From Pseudazoarcus pumilus (lineage in GTDB: Bacteria > Pseudomonadota > Gammaproteobacteria > Burkholderiales > Rhodocyclaceae): DNA of 64,000 bases. Below, in pieces: positions 26,551 to 34,956 of this stretch. The translations under genes and the position numbers were made by a program. Location: assembly GCF_002872475.1 (NCBI RefSeq), contig NZ_CP025682.1:3038001-3102000 (forward strand), read 5' to 3'. The notes under the pieces were generated by a model. It ran no database searches. It worked only from the letters and a program-made list of their open reading frames with translations, and was not told where the DNA came from. Numbering within the stretch: the first letter of the stretch is position 1; every line of letters starts with the position of its first letter.

Positions 26551-27068
26551 CAGGCAGCCCCCCCGGTGGAGGACTTGCCGGTCAACACCTGCACACCCTT
26601 GATGATTTCACCGACGATCTGCAGCGTCAGCACGACGATGGCGATCAGGAACACCAGTCGGTACGGCCACACCACCGGATTCCACGACGAGTGTCCGGAA
26701 GTCTCCATGTCGACCCAGGAAGTTTCGAAGTAATCCCACAACCCCCAGCTCAACCACAGCATGAAGGGCAGGATGAAGAACAGGTAGCCGGCGACGTCGA
26801 TGATCGCGCGCGTCTTCGCAGAGACGCTGCCGTAGATCAGGTCGACGCGCACGTGCGAGCCCTGGCGCAGCGTGTAGGCCGCGCCGAGCAGGAAATGCGA
26901 GCCCATCATCATGTAGCCAATCTCGAAGGCCCACACGGTAGGGGCGTTGAGCAGATAGCGCGAGAACACCTCGTAGGCCGTCGCGAGCACGAGCGGCACC
27001 ACGAGCCAGGCGGCGATCACACCGACGTTGCCGGTGATGCGCTCGATCAGGCTCAGCAGCTTTTGCAT
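26550..27068 (-). CDS. dctQ: TRAP transporter small permease DctQ
   Basis: A 172-residue four-helix membrane protein with the DctQ signature GAAYTLRQGSHVRVDLIYG. The start at 27068 begins at the usual N-terminal amphipathic helix (MQKLLSLIERITG); the longer frame to 27116 adds non-family residues. The ribosome site is weak. It lies between dctP (87 bp upstream) and dctM. Confidence 0.9.
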   Translation of the reverse strand: MQKLLSLIERITGNVGVIAAWLVVPLVLATAYEVFSRYLLNAPTVWAFEIGYMMMGSHFLLGAAYTLRQGSHVRVDLIYGSVSAKTRAIIDVAGYLFFILPFMLWLSWGLWDYFETSWVDMETSGHSSWNPVVWPYRLVFLIAIVVLTLQIVGEIIKGVQVLTGKSSTGGAA

Positions 27069-27155
27069 GCTTGAAATCCCGGAAGCGTGAAAAGAGAACG
27101 CCGCAGCCGGCGCCACCCACGAACGGGGCGGCGCCGGTGCGGCGCGCGAAGGCGA

Positions 27156-28244
27156 TCAGTTCTTGCCGTCGACCTTTACGTTGCGATAGCGGTCGGCGTC
27201 GGCCCAGAGCTTTTCGAACTCTTCCTGGCTCTTGAGCACGCGCGCGAACCATTCGCTTTTCTCGGCCTGCTTGCCGGCCCACTCCTTGCCGACGCGGCGC
27301 GCCTCGTACTGCACTTCCGGCTCGAGATCGATGACCTCGTTGCCCTGCTCGCGATAGAACTCAAGCGACTTGGCGTCTTCCTGGCCGATCTTCAGCCACG
27401 ACTCGTAGGTCACGAGCTTGGCGGTGGTCTCGATCAGGGCCTGGTCGGCCGGCGTGAGCTTGCCCCACATGCGCTTGTTGAGCACCAGCTCGAACGGTGC
27501 CGTGGGCTGATGCACGCCCGGGATGATCAGGTACTTGGCGACCTTGGAGAAGCCCGGGGAGATGTTCTCCCACAGCGTGCCCCATTCGGTGGCGTCGATC
27601 ACGCCGCGCTCGAGCGCGGCGTAGATCTCGCCGCCCGGCGTGGTTACCGGCGCCGCGCCCATGGCCGCCGACATCTCGATCCATGCACCGGCCGTGCGCA
27701 GCTTCAGGCCCTGCAGGTCTTCCAGGGTGCGCACCGGCTTGCGCGAGTGCAGGAACACTTCCGCCGTGCGGATGAACAGCGGGAACGAGATCACGTCGAA
27801 TTCCTTCTCGCGGAACTCGCGCTGCAGCTCGACGCCGCCACCCTCATAGAGCCAGTGCAGCATGCGCTCGGAATCGAAGGAGCCGGCATAGCCGCCGAAC
27901 AGCACCGTGGTGGTGTCCTTGCCCCAGTCGTAGCCCATCCAAAGGTGGCCCATGTCGGCAATGCCGTTCTTGACCGTCTCGCTGACCTTGAGCGCGCCGC
28001 CCAGCGCACCGCCCGGGAAGACCTGGACCTGCATGCGACCGCCCGAGAGCTGCTCGAGCCGCTCGGCGAAGGCCTTGGCGCCGATGTCCATCAGCGGTCC
28101 GCCGGCCCAGCCAGTGGCCATCTTCCACTTGCACGAGCCGACCTCGGGACAGGCCGTATCGGCCGCGACGGCCGACTGCGCGCCGAACACCGACATCAGG
28201 CCCACGGCCAGCGTGGCCAGTACCGTATTGCATTTCTTCCGCAT
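27156..28244 (-). CDS. dctP: TRAP transporter solute receptor DctP (third copy)
   Basis: A 362-residue periplasmic receptor: signal peptide of ~27 residues ending AVAA, a Cys pair near the mature N-terminus (TACPEVGSCKW), then TGWAGGPLMDIGAKAFAE and the family motif LQGLKLRTAGAWIEMSAAMGA. WGTLWENISPGF resembles receptors of the DctP/TakP 2-oxo-acid group, so a 2-oxo- or hydroxy-acid ligand is plausible. AAGGAG lies 8 bases before the ATG. It is the first gene of the unit running to 21285, under operator copy 3. Confidence 0.92.
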   Translation of the reverse strand: MRKKCNTVLATLAVGLMSVFGAQSAVAADTACPEVGSCKWKMATGWAGGPLMDIGAKAFAERLEQLSGGRMQVQVFPGGALGGALKVSETVKNGIADMGHLWMGYDWGKDTTTVLFGGYAGSFDSERMLHWLYEGGGVELQREFREKEFDVISFPLFIRTAEVFLHSRKPVRTLEDLQGLKLRTAGAWIEMSAAMGAAPVTTPGGEIYAALERGVIDATEWGTLWENISPGFSKVAKYLIIPGVHQPTAPFELVLNKRMWGKLTPADQALIETTAKLVTYESWLKIGQEDAKSLEFYREQGNEVIDLEPEVQYEARRVGKEWAGKQAEKSEWFARVLKSQEEFEKLWADADRYRNVKVDGKN

Positions 28245-28362
28245 CTCAGTCTCCTTCGGTTGGATGGTACTTCGCTTCGACCGCTACCGTTTCCGGCGCA
28301 CGATTCTTGATTGTTCAACGCATTGTCGTAGCTGTCATTCCGGCCGAACATTGCGTATATGG

Positions 28363-28374
28363 GTAATATACTAG
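28363..28374. promoter_or_regulatory. Operator copy 3 (imperfect)
   Basis: GTAATATACTAG aligns with CTAATATATTAG at 10 of 12 positions, and the flanking TTGT also matches the copy at 18179. It lies in the divergent spacer between the TRAP receptor (28244) and GntR paralogue 2 (28471). Confidence 0.65.
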
Positions 28375-28470
28375 TTGTATGGTCGGCACTGTCAAGCACT
28401 TCGTCCGCCCCGCCCTCGACGCTTCGGCCATGGCCGTATAATCGAACGCGATGCCATGCAGGAGCTTGCA

Positions 28471-29172
28471 ATGCCGAAGCACACGTCCGCTGGTGGTGCG
28501 CGCATGACGCGCGCCGCCGCTCCCGGCGAGCCGCGCACGACCCTCAAGGAACAGGCCTACCGACAGATCGAGGAGGCCATCGTCACGCTGAAACTGGCGC
28601 CGGGTGCGGTGGTGTCCGAACAGGCGATGAGCGAGATGACGGGCATCGGCCGCACGCCGATCCGCGAAGCCATCCAGCGCCTGGCGCAGGAGCGTCTCAT
28701 CGTCGTGCTGCCGCAGCGCGGCCTGCTGATCGCCGAAATGGACGTGCGCAAGCAGCTGCGCCTGCTCGAGACGCGTCGCGAGGTCGAACGCCTGACCTGC
28801 CGCAGCGCCGCGCGGCGCGCGACCGACGCCGAACGCCAGCGTTTCGCGGAACTGGCTACGGAGTTCGAAGCCGAAGCCACGGCAGATGACGACGAGGCCT
28901 TCATGCGCAGCGACCGCGAGTTCAACGAACTGTGCCTGGTCGCCGCGCGCAACGAGTTCGCCGAGGGCGCCATGCGGCTGATGCACGGCCTGTCGCGCCG
29001 CTTCTGGTACGTGCACTACAAGCAGGCCGCAGACCTGCCGCAGACCGCGCGGCGCCACGCGGCCATCGCACGCGCGATCGCGCAAGGCGACGCGAATGCC
29101 GCCGGCGAAGCGCTCGACCGTCTGCTCGACGACATCGAAGCATTCACCCGTTCGACCGTACTATCCGGTTAA
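28471..29172 (+). CDS. GntR-family regulator (FCD), paralogue 2
   Basis: A 233-residue protein, the same length as and about 85% identical to the regulator at 20444. The winged helix (GRTPIREAIQRLAQE) is identical, and most differences fall in the FCD ligand domain and N-terminus. The ATG at 28471 follows AGGAG by 7 bases; upstream in-frame ATGs lack sites. It overlaps the convergent thiol dioxygenase gene tail-to-tail by 4 bases (TTAA). It is divergent from the TRAP unit with operator copy 3 between them. A recent duplication giving one operator and two ligand specificities, or dosage control, would explain it. Confidence 0.9.
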   Translation: MPKHTSAGGARMTRAAAPGEPRTTLKEQAYRQIEEAIVTLKLAPGAVVSEQAMSEMTGIGRTPIREAIQRLAQERLIVVLPQRGLLIAEMDVRKQLRLLETRREVERLTCRSAARRATDAERQRFAELATEFEAEATADDDEAFMRSDREFNELCLVAARNEFAEGAMRLMHGLSRRFWYVHYKQAADLPQTARRHAAIARAIAQGDANAAGEALDRLLDDIEAFTRSTVLSG

Positions 29173-29762
29173 GCGCGCGACCTGTCCCAGAAATTAGGCA
29201 TGTTCGGGCTGGCATAGCCGGAGATGAACTCCTTGGCAGCGCCGGTCAGCGGATCGAACACATGGCGGCGCACGCCGCCGATGTTGGCGCCATACACATG
29301 GATGCTGATGCTGGCGCGATCGTCGAAGGCGTTGGACACGCGGTGGATGTCGCCGATGCGCGGCGAAACCGCCTCGATGCCGCCGGCCTCCAGGCGCACC
29401 GTCCCGGTCGCACGCGGCGGCGAGCCCTCACCGGCCAGCTCGAAGCCCTCGCACACCTCGGCCCCGCGCAACATGCCGATCAGCCCCCACACGGTGTGAT
29501 CGTGAATCGGCGTGCGCTGCCCCGGCCCCCACACGAAACTCACCACCGAGAAGCGCTCATGCGGATCGCAGTACAGCAGGTACTGCTGATAGTGCTCTGG
29601 ATGCGGCTGGGCGAATTCGTCGGGCAACCAGTCGTCAGACGAGATCAGATCGGCGAGCAGCGGGCGGGCGCGCTCCATCAAGCGTGGCTCGTCATGGGTA
29701 TCCCCTGCGACCGCGTCCGTCATTCCACGGATCAGGTGGCGAATCGACGAAAAGTTGGACAT
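29169..29762 (-). CDS. Cysteine dioxygenase-like thiol dioxygenase (cupin)
   Basis: A 197-residue cupin of the CDO type I/3-mercaptopropionate dioxygenase group. The metal-binding residues are visible in PIHDHTVWGLIGML (two His) and GDIHRVSNA (third His), with VWGPGQRTPIHDH as the strand signature. The Cys of mammalian CDO's Cys-Tyr crosslink is absent, as in bacterial 3-mercaptopropionate dioxygenases. It should oxidise a small thiol to a sulfinate with O2. GGGAGGGG precedes the ATG. It lies 19 bp downstream of tctA and is probably the last gene of that unit. Confidence 0.83.
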   Translation of the reverse strand: MSNFSSIRHLIRGMTDAVAGDTHDEPRLMERARPLLADLISSDDWLPDEFAQPHPEHYQQYLLYCDPHERFSVVSFVWGPGQRTPIHDHTVWGLIGMLRGAEVCEGFELAGEGSPPRATGTVRLEAGGIEAVSPRIGDIHRVSNAFDDRASISIHVYGANIGGVRRHVFDPLTGAAKEFISGYASPNMPNFWDRSRA

Positions 29763-29781
29763 TGTTCCCCTCCCAAGTCGT

Positions 29782-31290
29782 TCATGCGGCTTCGAGCGCG
29801 GCGCGCCGCCTGCGCCACTGACGCTGGAACTGGCCGTAAAAGCCGTAGATCAGCGAAAGCGCGCTCAACGCCAACAGCGTACCGGCGATCGGTCGCATCA
29901 ACACACTGCTCCAGTCAAAGCTGCTCAGCATCAGTGCGCGACGCAGGCTGATTTCGGCGACCGGACCGAGCACCAGACCGATGATCAACGGTGCGATCGG
30001 GTAGTCGAGCTTGCGCAACAGGAAGCCGAATGCGCCGAAAACCAGCATGACCACCACATCCATCACATTGTTGCGCAACGCATACACGCCGGTCATGCAC
30101 AGCACGACGATGCTGGGACCGATGAGCGCATACGGCGCATCGAGAATCTTCGCGAAGTGACGTGACGCCTTGAGACCGAAGAAGATCATCAGCAGGTTGG
30201 CGATGAACATGCCGATGAACACGGAATAGACCAGTTCCTTGTTCTGCACCAGCAGCATCGGTCCGGGCACGATGCCGTGGATCGTCAGGCCGCCGATCAT
30301 CACCGCCGTCGCCGCACTGCCGGGAATGCCAAGTGCGAGCAGGGGCACCATCGAGCCGCCCACCGCGGCGTTGTTCGCGGCCTCGGGTGCGGCGATGCCC
30401 TCCGGCTCGCCGGTACCGAATTTCTCCGGGTGGCGCGACCAGCGCACCGCTTCGCTATAGCTCATGAAGGCCGCGGTGGTGGCACCGACACCGGGCAGGG
30501 TTCCAATGATGGTACCCAGGACCGATGAGCGCGCCAGCGTGCCCTTCATCGCCATCATCTCCCTGAACTTGGGCAATGCCGTGGAGACTTTGGTGATCGC
30601 CTCGCCCTCCGGCACGCGTTCGCTGAAGCGTACCAGCACCTCGGACAGAGCGAACATGCCGATGATGGCCGGAATGAAGCCGATGCCGGACAGCAACAGG
30701 TCGTTGCCGAAGGTGAATCGGCTGCCTCCGGTCAGCGGATCGATGCCGACCGTGGCGATGACCAGCCCGAGAATGCCGGCAATCAGTGCCTTGGTGACCG
30801 AGGTCGTGCCGATGGATGCGATCGCCGTGATCCCCAGCACAGCCAGCGCGAAGTACTCCGCCGGGCCGAAGCTCAATGCGACCTTGGCCAGCGGAGGTGC
30901 GGCCAGCATCAGCACCACGGTACCGAAGATACCGCCCACCGCCGATGCGGCGAGCGCGATTCCGAGCGCTTTCCCGGCCTGCCCCCTCTTCGCCATGGGA
31001 TAGCCGTCGAGCCCGGTACAGGCCGCTTCCGGGCTACCCGGCGTGTTGAACAGGATTGCCGAGATGGAACCGCCGAAGGTGGATCCGACATACACGGAAC
31101 CGAGCAGCAGAAGACCTTCGATGGGGCCGAAGCCGAAAGTAAATGGAATCAGCAGCGCCACGCCGACCACGCCCGTCAGCCCCGGCATCGCACCGAAGAT
31201 GATGCCCCACATCATTCCGAAAACGATGAACAGCAAGGTCGTGGGGTGGCTCGCCATGTATTGCGCAGCCGTCAGAAAGCCGTCCGTCAC
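29782..31290 (-). CDS. tctA: Tripartite tricarboxylate transporter permease TctA
   Basis: A 502-residue membrane protein, about 11-12 helices, of the TctA family. Landmarks are GAMPGLTGVVGVALLIPFTFG, GSVYVGSTFGGSISAILFNTPGSP and GVGATTAAFMSYSEA, repeated in two halves. It forms the large membrane subunit with TctB. The start is GTG at 31290, chosen because AAGGAG lies 8 bases upstream. Confidence 0.93.
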   Translation of the reverse strand: MTDGFLTAAQYMASHPTTLLFIVFGMMWGIIFGAMPGLTGVVGVALLIPFTFGFGPIEGLLLLGSVYVGSTFGGSISAILFNTPGSPEAACTGLDGYPMAKRGQAGKALGIALAASAVGGIFGTVVLMLAAPPLAKVALSFGPAEYFALAVLGITAIASIGTTSVTKALIAGILGLVIATVGIDPLTGGSRFTFGNDLLLSGIGFIPAIIGMFALSEVLVRFSERVPEGEAITKVSTALPKFREMMAMKGTLARSSVLGTIIGTLPGVGATTAAFMSYSEAVRWSRHPEKFGTGEPEGIAAPEAANNAAVGGSMVPLLALGIPGSAATAVMIGGLTIHGIVPGPMLLVQNKELVYSVFIGMFIANLLMIFFGLKASRHFAKILDAPYALIGPSIVVLCMTGVYALRNNVMDVVVMLVFGAFGFLLRKLDYPIAPLIIGLVLGPVAEISLRRALMLSSFDWSSVLMRPIAGTLLALSALSLIYGFYGQFQRQWRRRRAALEAA

Positions 31291-31365
31291 TTCATTTCTC
31301 CTTCGCGCCGCTGATCACGCCGCTGCGCCTGCGGCAGACGTTGGCAGCGCGTGCACGCACATACA

Positions 31366-31875
31366 TCAGTAGATCAGCCTGCTGAAGGTCTCGAAGATCC
31401 CGGCGCCGCGCGGCAACGGCATCGACAGGACCTTGACGAAGACCAGCGTCACCAGACCGGTAAACACGAACGGGTAGATCAGTGCGATGCGCCAGTTGCC
31501 GTAGCCGATCAGCCGTGTCGCCAGCAGCAGGAAGATCACTGTCGCCAGGATGAATCCGATCGTCTGAAGGCCGACGAAATAGCCCAGGATCAGCACTGCG
31601 GCCCCGCCAAGCTTGCGCCAGTTCACAACGGACGCCTCGCCGTCATCCGTTCGGACGTTGCGGACTTCGCGGGTCGCGAGGTAGGTGAAGAATTGCTGCA
31701 GGAGTTGCACCAGTGCGATAACGGCGACCACCGCCAGCAGGATCTTGGGCCAGAAGTCGGAGTCGATCCCCGCATAACGGGCGAACTTCTGAAAATCGTC
31801 CGCAGCGAACCACAGGTAGATGGACCCCGCGAACAACAGCAACGAGAAGGCGCCATCGATGGCAATCCGGCTCAT
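31366..31875 (-). CDS. tctB: Tripartite tricarboxylate transporter small permease TctB
   Basis: A 169-residue membrane protein with four helices and the TctB layout (SRIAIDGAFSLLLFAGSIYLW, DSDFWPKILL, LGYFVGLQTIGFILAT). The ATG at 31875 follows GGAGAC; the 20 residues of the longer frame are not family-like. It lies between tctC and tctA. Confidence 0.87.
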   Translation of the reverse strand: MSRIAIDGAFSLLLFAGSIYLWFAADDFQKFARYAGIDSDFWPKILLAVVAVIALVQLLQQFFTYLATREVRNVRTDDGEASVVNWRKLGGAAVLILGYFVGLQTIGFILATVIFLLLATRLIGYGNWRIALIYPFVFTGLVTLVFVKVLSMPLPRGAGIFETFSRLIY

Positions 31876-32030
31876 CTGGAAGTCTCCTTGAGGATGTCTT
31901 TCACGCGCCTGTCCGCGTCGGTCACCAACCGACATTCGTGGCGAATCGGTGGCCGAAGCGACCCCACCGCACGCCGCAGGTCCGAACGGGTCAGGACTGC
32001 GGCGGGCAAGCGGGGGTCAGGTCAGGTGAA

Positions 32031-32996
32031 TCAGATGTGGCCGAGCTTCTGCAGCACTGCGCGATAGGTCTCGATTTCGCTCTCGAGGAAGGTCTTGAAC
32101 TCGTCCGGTCCGAGCAGCACGGAACGGTACTGAAGGCCGCTCTTCGACTCGATGTCCTTGTAGCTCTTGGCCTGGACTGCCTGCTCGAACACCGAATAGA
32201 GCGCGTCGGCGTGGGCTTCTTCATCGCCCTGCTTGAGCGCGAAACCGCGCCAGCGTCCGAGCGTCACGTCCACCCCCAGTTCGCGGGCGGTCGGCACATC
32301 CGGCAGCACCGGCAGACGCTCCTCGGCGAACACCATCAGCGGACGCAGGTCACCCGCCTCGATCATCGAGCGCGTCGGGCCGTATTCCTCATACATCACG
32401 TCGACGTGCCCGCCGAGCACGGCCGAGATGACTTCAGCACCTGAGTCGAACGGTACGGCACTCAGTTCAGCGCCGGATCGCAGGTTCCACAGGCCCACCA
32501 GGGTTTCGTCGAAACCGGCCGCACCGGTCATCGCGATATTGAGCTTGCCCGGACTCTTGCGAGCGTGGTCGATGAGGTCCTGGGCACTCTTGATCGGGCT
32601 GTCGGATTTCACGTAGAACAGACCCTGGTCGTACTGCACGCGCGCCACCGGCATAAACTTGGTGGCATCGATGCGGCCCTTGGCGTGGTTGATGACTTCT
32701 TCAGGCCCGATCGCCATCATCGTGTAGCCGTCGGCGCGGCGGCTGAAGAACTGCGTCGCGGCAGGAATGCCACCACCACCGGTAACGGAGATGCCCACCA
32801 GCGACTGGCCGGTGATGTCGCCAAAAGGCTGGCCGATCGCGCGGATGAACAGGTCGGTTCCGCCACCGGGGCCGAACTGGTTGATCACTTCAACGTTACG
32901 CGCGGGATAGTCCTTGGTGTCGGCAATGGCCGCCTGCGACACCACGCCGAGGCTGAGCATCATCAGCGCCAGGCACTTCGAAATTCTGATGTGCAT
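32031..32996 (-). CDS. tctC: Bug-family solute receptor TctC
   Basis: A 321-residue periplasmic receptor of the Bug/TctC family typical of betaproteobacteria. The signal peptide ends AIA before DTKDYPARNVE. Landmarks are NQFGPGGGTDLFIRAIG, VTGGGGIPAATQF and GHVDVMYEEYGPTRSMIEAGDLRPLMV. AAGGAGACG precedes the ATG. It is the first gene of tctCBA-dioxygenase, with a perfect operator 89 bp upstream. The adjacent malonate decarboxylase operon makes malonate or a substituted malonate a candidate ligand. Confidence 0.9.
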   Translation of the reverse strand: MHIRISKCLALMMLSLGVVSQAAIADTKDYPARNVEVINQFGPGGGTDLFIRAIGQPFGDITGQSLVGISVTGGGGIPAATQFFSRRADGYTMMAIGPEEVINHAKGRIDATKFMPVARVQYDQGLFYVKSDSPIKSAQDLIDHARKSPGKLNIAMTGAAGFDETLVGLWNLRSGAELSAVPFDSGAEVISAVLGGHVDVMYEEYGPTRSMIEAGDLRPLMVFAEERLPVLPDVPTARELGVDVTLGRWRGFALKQGDEEAHADALYSVFEQAVQAKSYKDIESKSGLQYRSVLLGPDEFKTFLESEIETYRAVLQKLGHI

Positions 32997-33084
32997 CTTC
33001 GTCTCCTTGTTCTGTTGGTATTTTCGTCCTGCACACGCCAAGTCAAAGGGCTTCGATTTGATCTAGGTCAATGCACGCCCTGAA

Positions 33085-33096
33085 CTAATATATTAG
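33085..33096. promoter_or_regulatory. Palindrome CTAATATATTAG, operator copy 4 (perfect)
   Basis: A perfect palindrome upstream of tctC and just after the malonate decarboxylase operon end (33180). It is identical to the copies at 18179 and 37907. Confidence 0.8.
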
Positions 33097-33179
33097 CGGT
33101 GTACGAGGTGCATGTTACTAACGTGCGCGACCTTGTCAAGCAACGCGTAGCGGACGTAGTCAAAAAATTGGGAGAGTGT

Positions 33180-34109
33180 TCAGCCGTTTCGTGCGAGCCA
33201 CGCGGCAGAACCGGCGACCGAACGGAATTCATCGCTGGCGCGCGCGCGGATGCCGGGAAAATCTTCCTCGATCATCCGCGTCAGGGCGCGCCCGGGACCG
33301 ATTTCGAGCACCACATCGACGCCGTACTCGATCATCGACTGCAGGCAGTCATGCCACTGCAGTGGCTCACAGATCTGCCGCGACAGCCACGCAACGGTGT
33401 CCTCATGGCGCATCAAGGCACGACCATCGAGGCCACTGAGCAAAGTCGCCCTGGGGCGTGCCCAGTTCGCGGCAGACAATGCCGCTGCAAAAGGCGGCAC
33501 CGCCGCCGCAATGAAGTGCGTATGGGATGCAAGGCTCACCGACAGCCGGCGCAGGTGGGTCGCACCGTACTCCGGCGCCTGCCGCTCGAACCGTTCGACC
33601 GCCTCCTCGGGACCGCCGATCACGACATGGCGCGGCCCGTTGACGATGGCCAGCGCCGCCCCGTGCGCCGGCGCAAGCGCTTCGGCCTGCACGGCGTCGA
33701 TGCCGATCACGGCGCTCATGCACAGGGGGCCGCAAGCGGCCGCAGCGGCGGCGTCCATGTTCTGAGCGCGCAGCGCCGTGAGTGCCAGCGTGGTCTGGGC
33801 ATCCCACACGCCGGCCGCACCATGAGCAGCCATTTCGCCCACGCTGTATCCCGCGCACAACGCCGGCCGAACGCCCTCGGCACGCAGCGCGGCGACCGTC
33901 GCGAGCGCATGACCGACGACCAGAAGCTGGGCGATGCGGTTGCCGCACAGCTCCGACTCGGTGACGCGCTCGGCCATCGTGCGCACATCGAAGCCGAGCT
34001 GTGCCGACACGAGGTCGAGCACCTCGCCCGCCGCCGGTTCGCGGGCAAGCTGCCCGAACATCGCGGGATGCTGCCCGCCCTGTCCTGCGCAGATGAACGC
34101 TATGCGCAC
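33180..34109 (-). CDS. mdcH: Malonate decarboxylase malonyl transferase MdcH
   Basis: A 309-residue FabD-like malonyl-CoA:ACP transferase that loads malonyl onto the MdcC acyl carrier to start the decarboxylase cycle. The nucleophile is S89 (GYSVGE), with GQGGQHP at the N-terminus and the catalytic His in LASHTHF. The start is GTG at 34109, overlapping the tail of an mdcB remnant. It is the last gene of the mdc operon. Confidence 0.9.
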   Translation of the reverse strand: MRIAFICAGQGGQHPAMFGQLAREPAAGEVLDLVSAQLGFDVRTMAERVTESELCGNRIAQLLVVGHALATVAALRAEGVRPALCAGYSVGEMAAHGAAGVWDAQTTLALTALRAQNMDAAAAAACGPLCMSAVIGIDAVQAEALAPAHGAALAIVNGPRHVVIGGPEEAVERFERQAPEYGATHLRRLSVSLASHTHFIAAAVPPFAAALSAANWARPRATLLSGLDGRALMRHEDTVAWLSRQICEPLQWHDCLQSMIEYGVDVVLEIGPGRALTRMIEEDFPGIRARASDEFRSVAGSAAWLARNG

Positions 34110-34231
34110 GCGTCACGCCCGAAGTCTTCGCAAGCGGCAACGAACAGGGTCGCCGCAAGCAGGTCGGCGGCACCCCCCGGACTCAGGCTGCGATCGACTG
34201 CCCGAAGATGCGCCACCGCCACGCTCACGCC
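34100..34231 (-). pseudogene. mdcB: C-terminal remnant of mdcB
   Basis: After the mdcE stop one frame encodes ~43 residues containing SLSPGGAADLLAATLFVA, the characteristic C-terminal motif of MdcB/CitG triphosphoribosyl-dephospho-CoA synthase (normally ~290 residues). No start, ATP-binding or central part exists: the upstream sequence is mdcE in another frame. The frame ends at the mdcH start. This is best read as the scar of a deletion that removed mdcG and most of mdcB. MdcB makes the prosthetic-group precursor for MdcC. Confidence 0.75.
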
Positions 34232-34956
34232 ACGACGCCCGAACGCACGGCCACGGCGATCTCCAGTGCGTGCGGTCGTCCGCCGCGCTCGGCGCCCAGA
34301 CGCCGACGCGGATCGTCCTCGGCGTCGACATGCGACAACGCCTTCGCCAGTTCGGCGCGCAGGTCGTCGGCGAACACGCCGTGCAGGCCACCGATGCGCA
34401 CGAAGTTCACCACCCCCGGCCCCAGCACGGGAAGGCTGCGCGAGAGCTCGACAAGGCGCTCTTCGGGGATGCGCGTGACGCGCGACATCGCGCTTGGCGC
34501 CATCAGGCGCAGTTCCGCATCGGGCAATGCATAGCACGCACCGGTCGCCATGCCGGTGGCCATGAAGCCGCCACTGATGGCCAGGGTGTGCACCAGACCG
34601 ATCACGCGATGACCCCCGCGGCGCGCCGCGTCGAGACATTTCGTGAGGTGCGCGATGCAGCCGTTGTTGCCCATCAGCTCGTCCCAGCGCGACAGGCGCT
34701 GACCCGAGTTGTCGACGATCAGCACGATTGGCCGGCCGGGTGCGCTGCGCATCGTGTCCAGCACGCGACGCGACATCGCGAGCGCCAGATCGACGCCGAT
34801 GTGGGCCTGATCGGTAGTCCCGATCACGGTCACGGTCTGGCCATCAACGCTTGCAGTGCCGGCAAGCAGCTTGCCCTGGCGCACGACCGCATGTTCCTCG
34901 CCGAAGAGCTCGACCAACAGGCGTTCGGACGGATGGGCCGCAGTGGTGGCGTTCAT
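34225..34956 (-). CDS. mdcE: Malonate decarboxylase gamma subunit MdcE
   Basis: A 243-residue carboxyltransferase-fold subunit that, with MdcD, decarboxylates malonyl-S-ACP. Landmarks are GTTDQAHIGVDLALAMSRRVLDT, VDNSGQRLSRWDELMG and AISGGFMATGMATGACYALPDA. It is slightly short at the C-terminus for the family, consistent with a deletion joint just beyond it. The ATG overlaps the mdcD stop (ATGA). Confidence 0.9.
   Translation of the reverse strand: MNATTAAHPSERLLVELFGEEHAVVRQGKLLAGTASVDGQTVTVIGTTDQAHIGVDLALAMSRRVLDTMRSAPGRPIVLIVDNSGQRLSRWDELMGNNGCIAHLTKCLDAARRGGHRVIGLVHTLAISGGFMATGMATGACYALPDAELRLMAPSAMSRVTRIPEERLVELSRSLPVLGPGVVNFVRIGGLHGVFADDLRAELAKALSHVDAEDDPRRRLGAERGGRPHALEIAVAVRSGVVA

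Noticed and set aside
23851-26733. Long plus-strand frame (~960 codons)
   Set aside because: It is antisense to the FAD oxidoreductase and dctM genes, whose family motifs are clear; the frame is low-complexity His/Asp/Glu/Arg.
34100-34639. 179-codon frame overlapping mdcE as a possible new gene
   Set aside because: Only its last ~43 codons carry MdcB homology; the remainder is mdcE read in another frame, so it is a remnant and not a gene.
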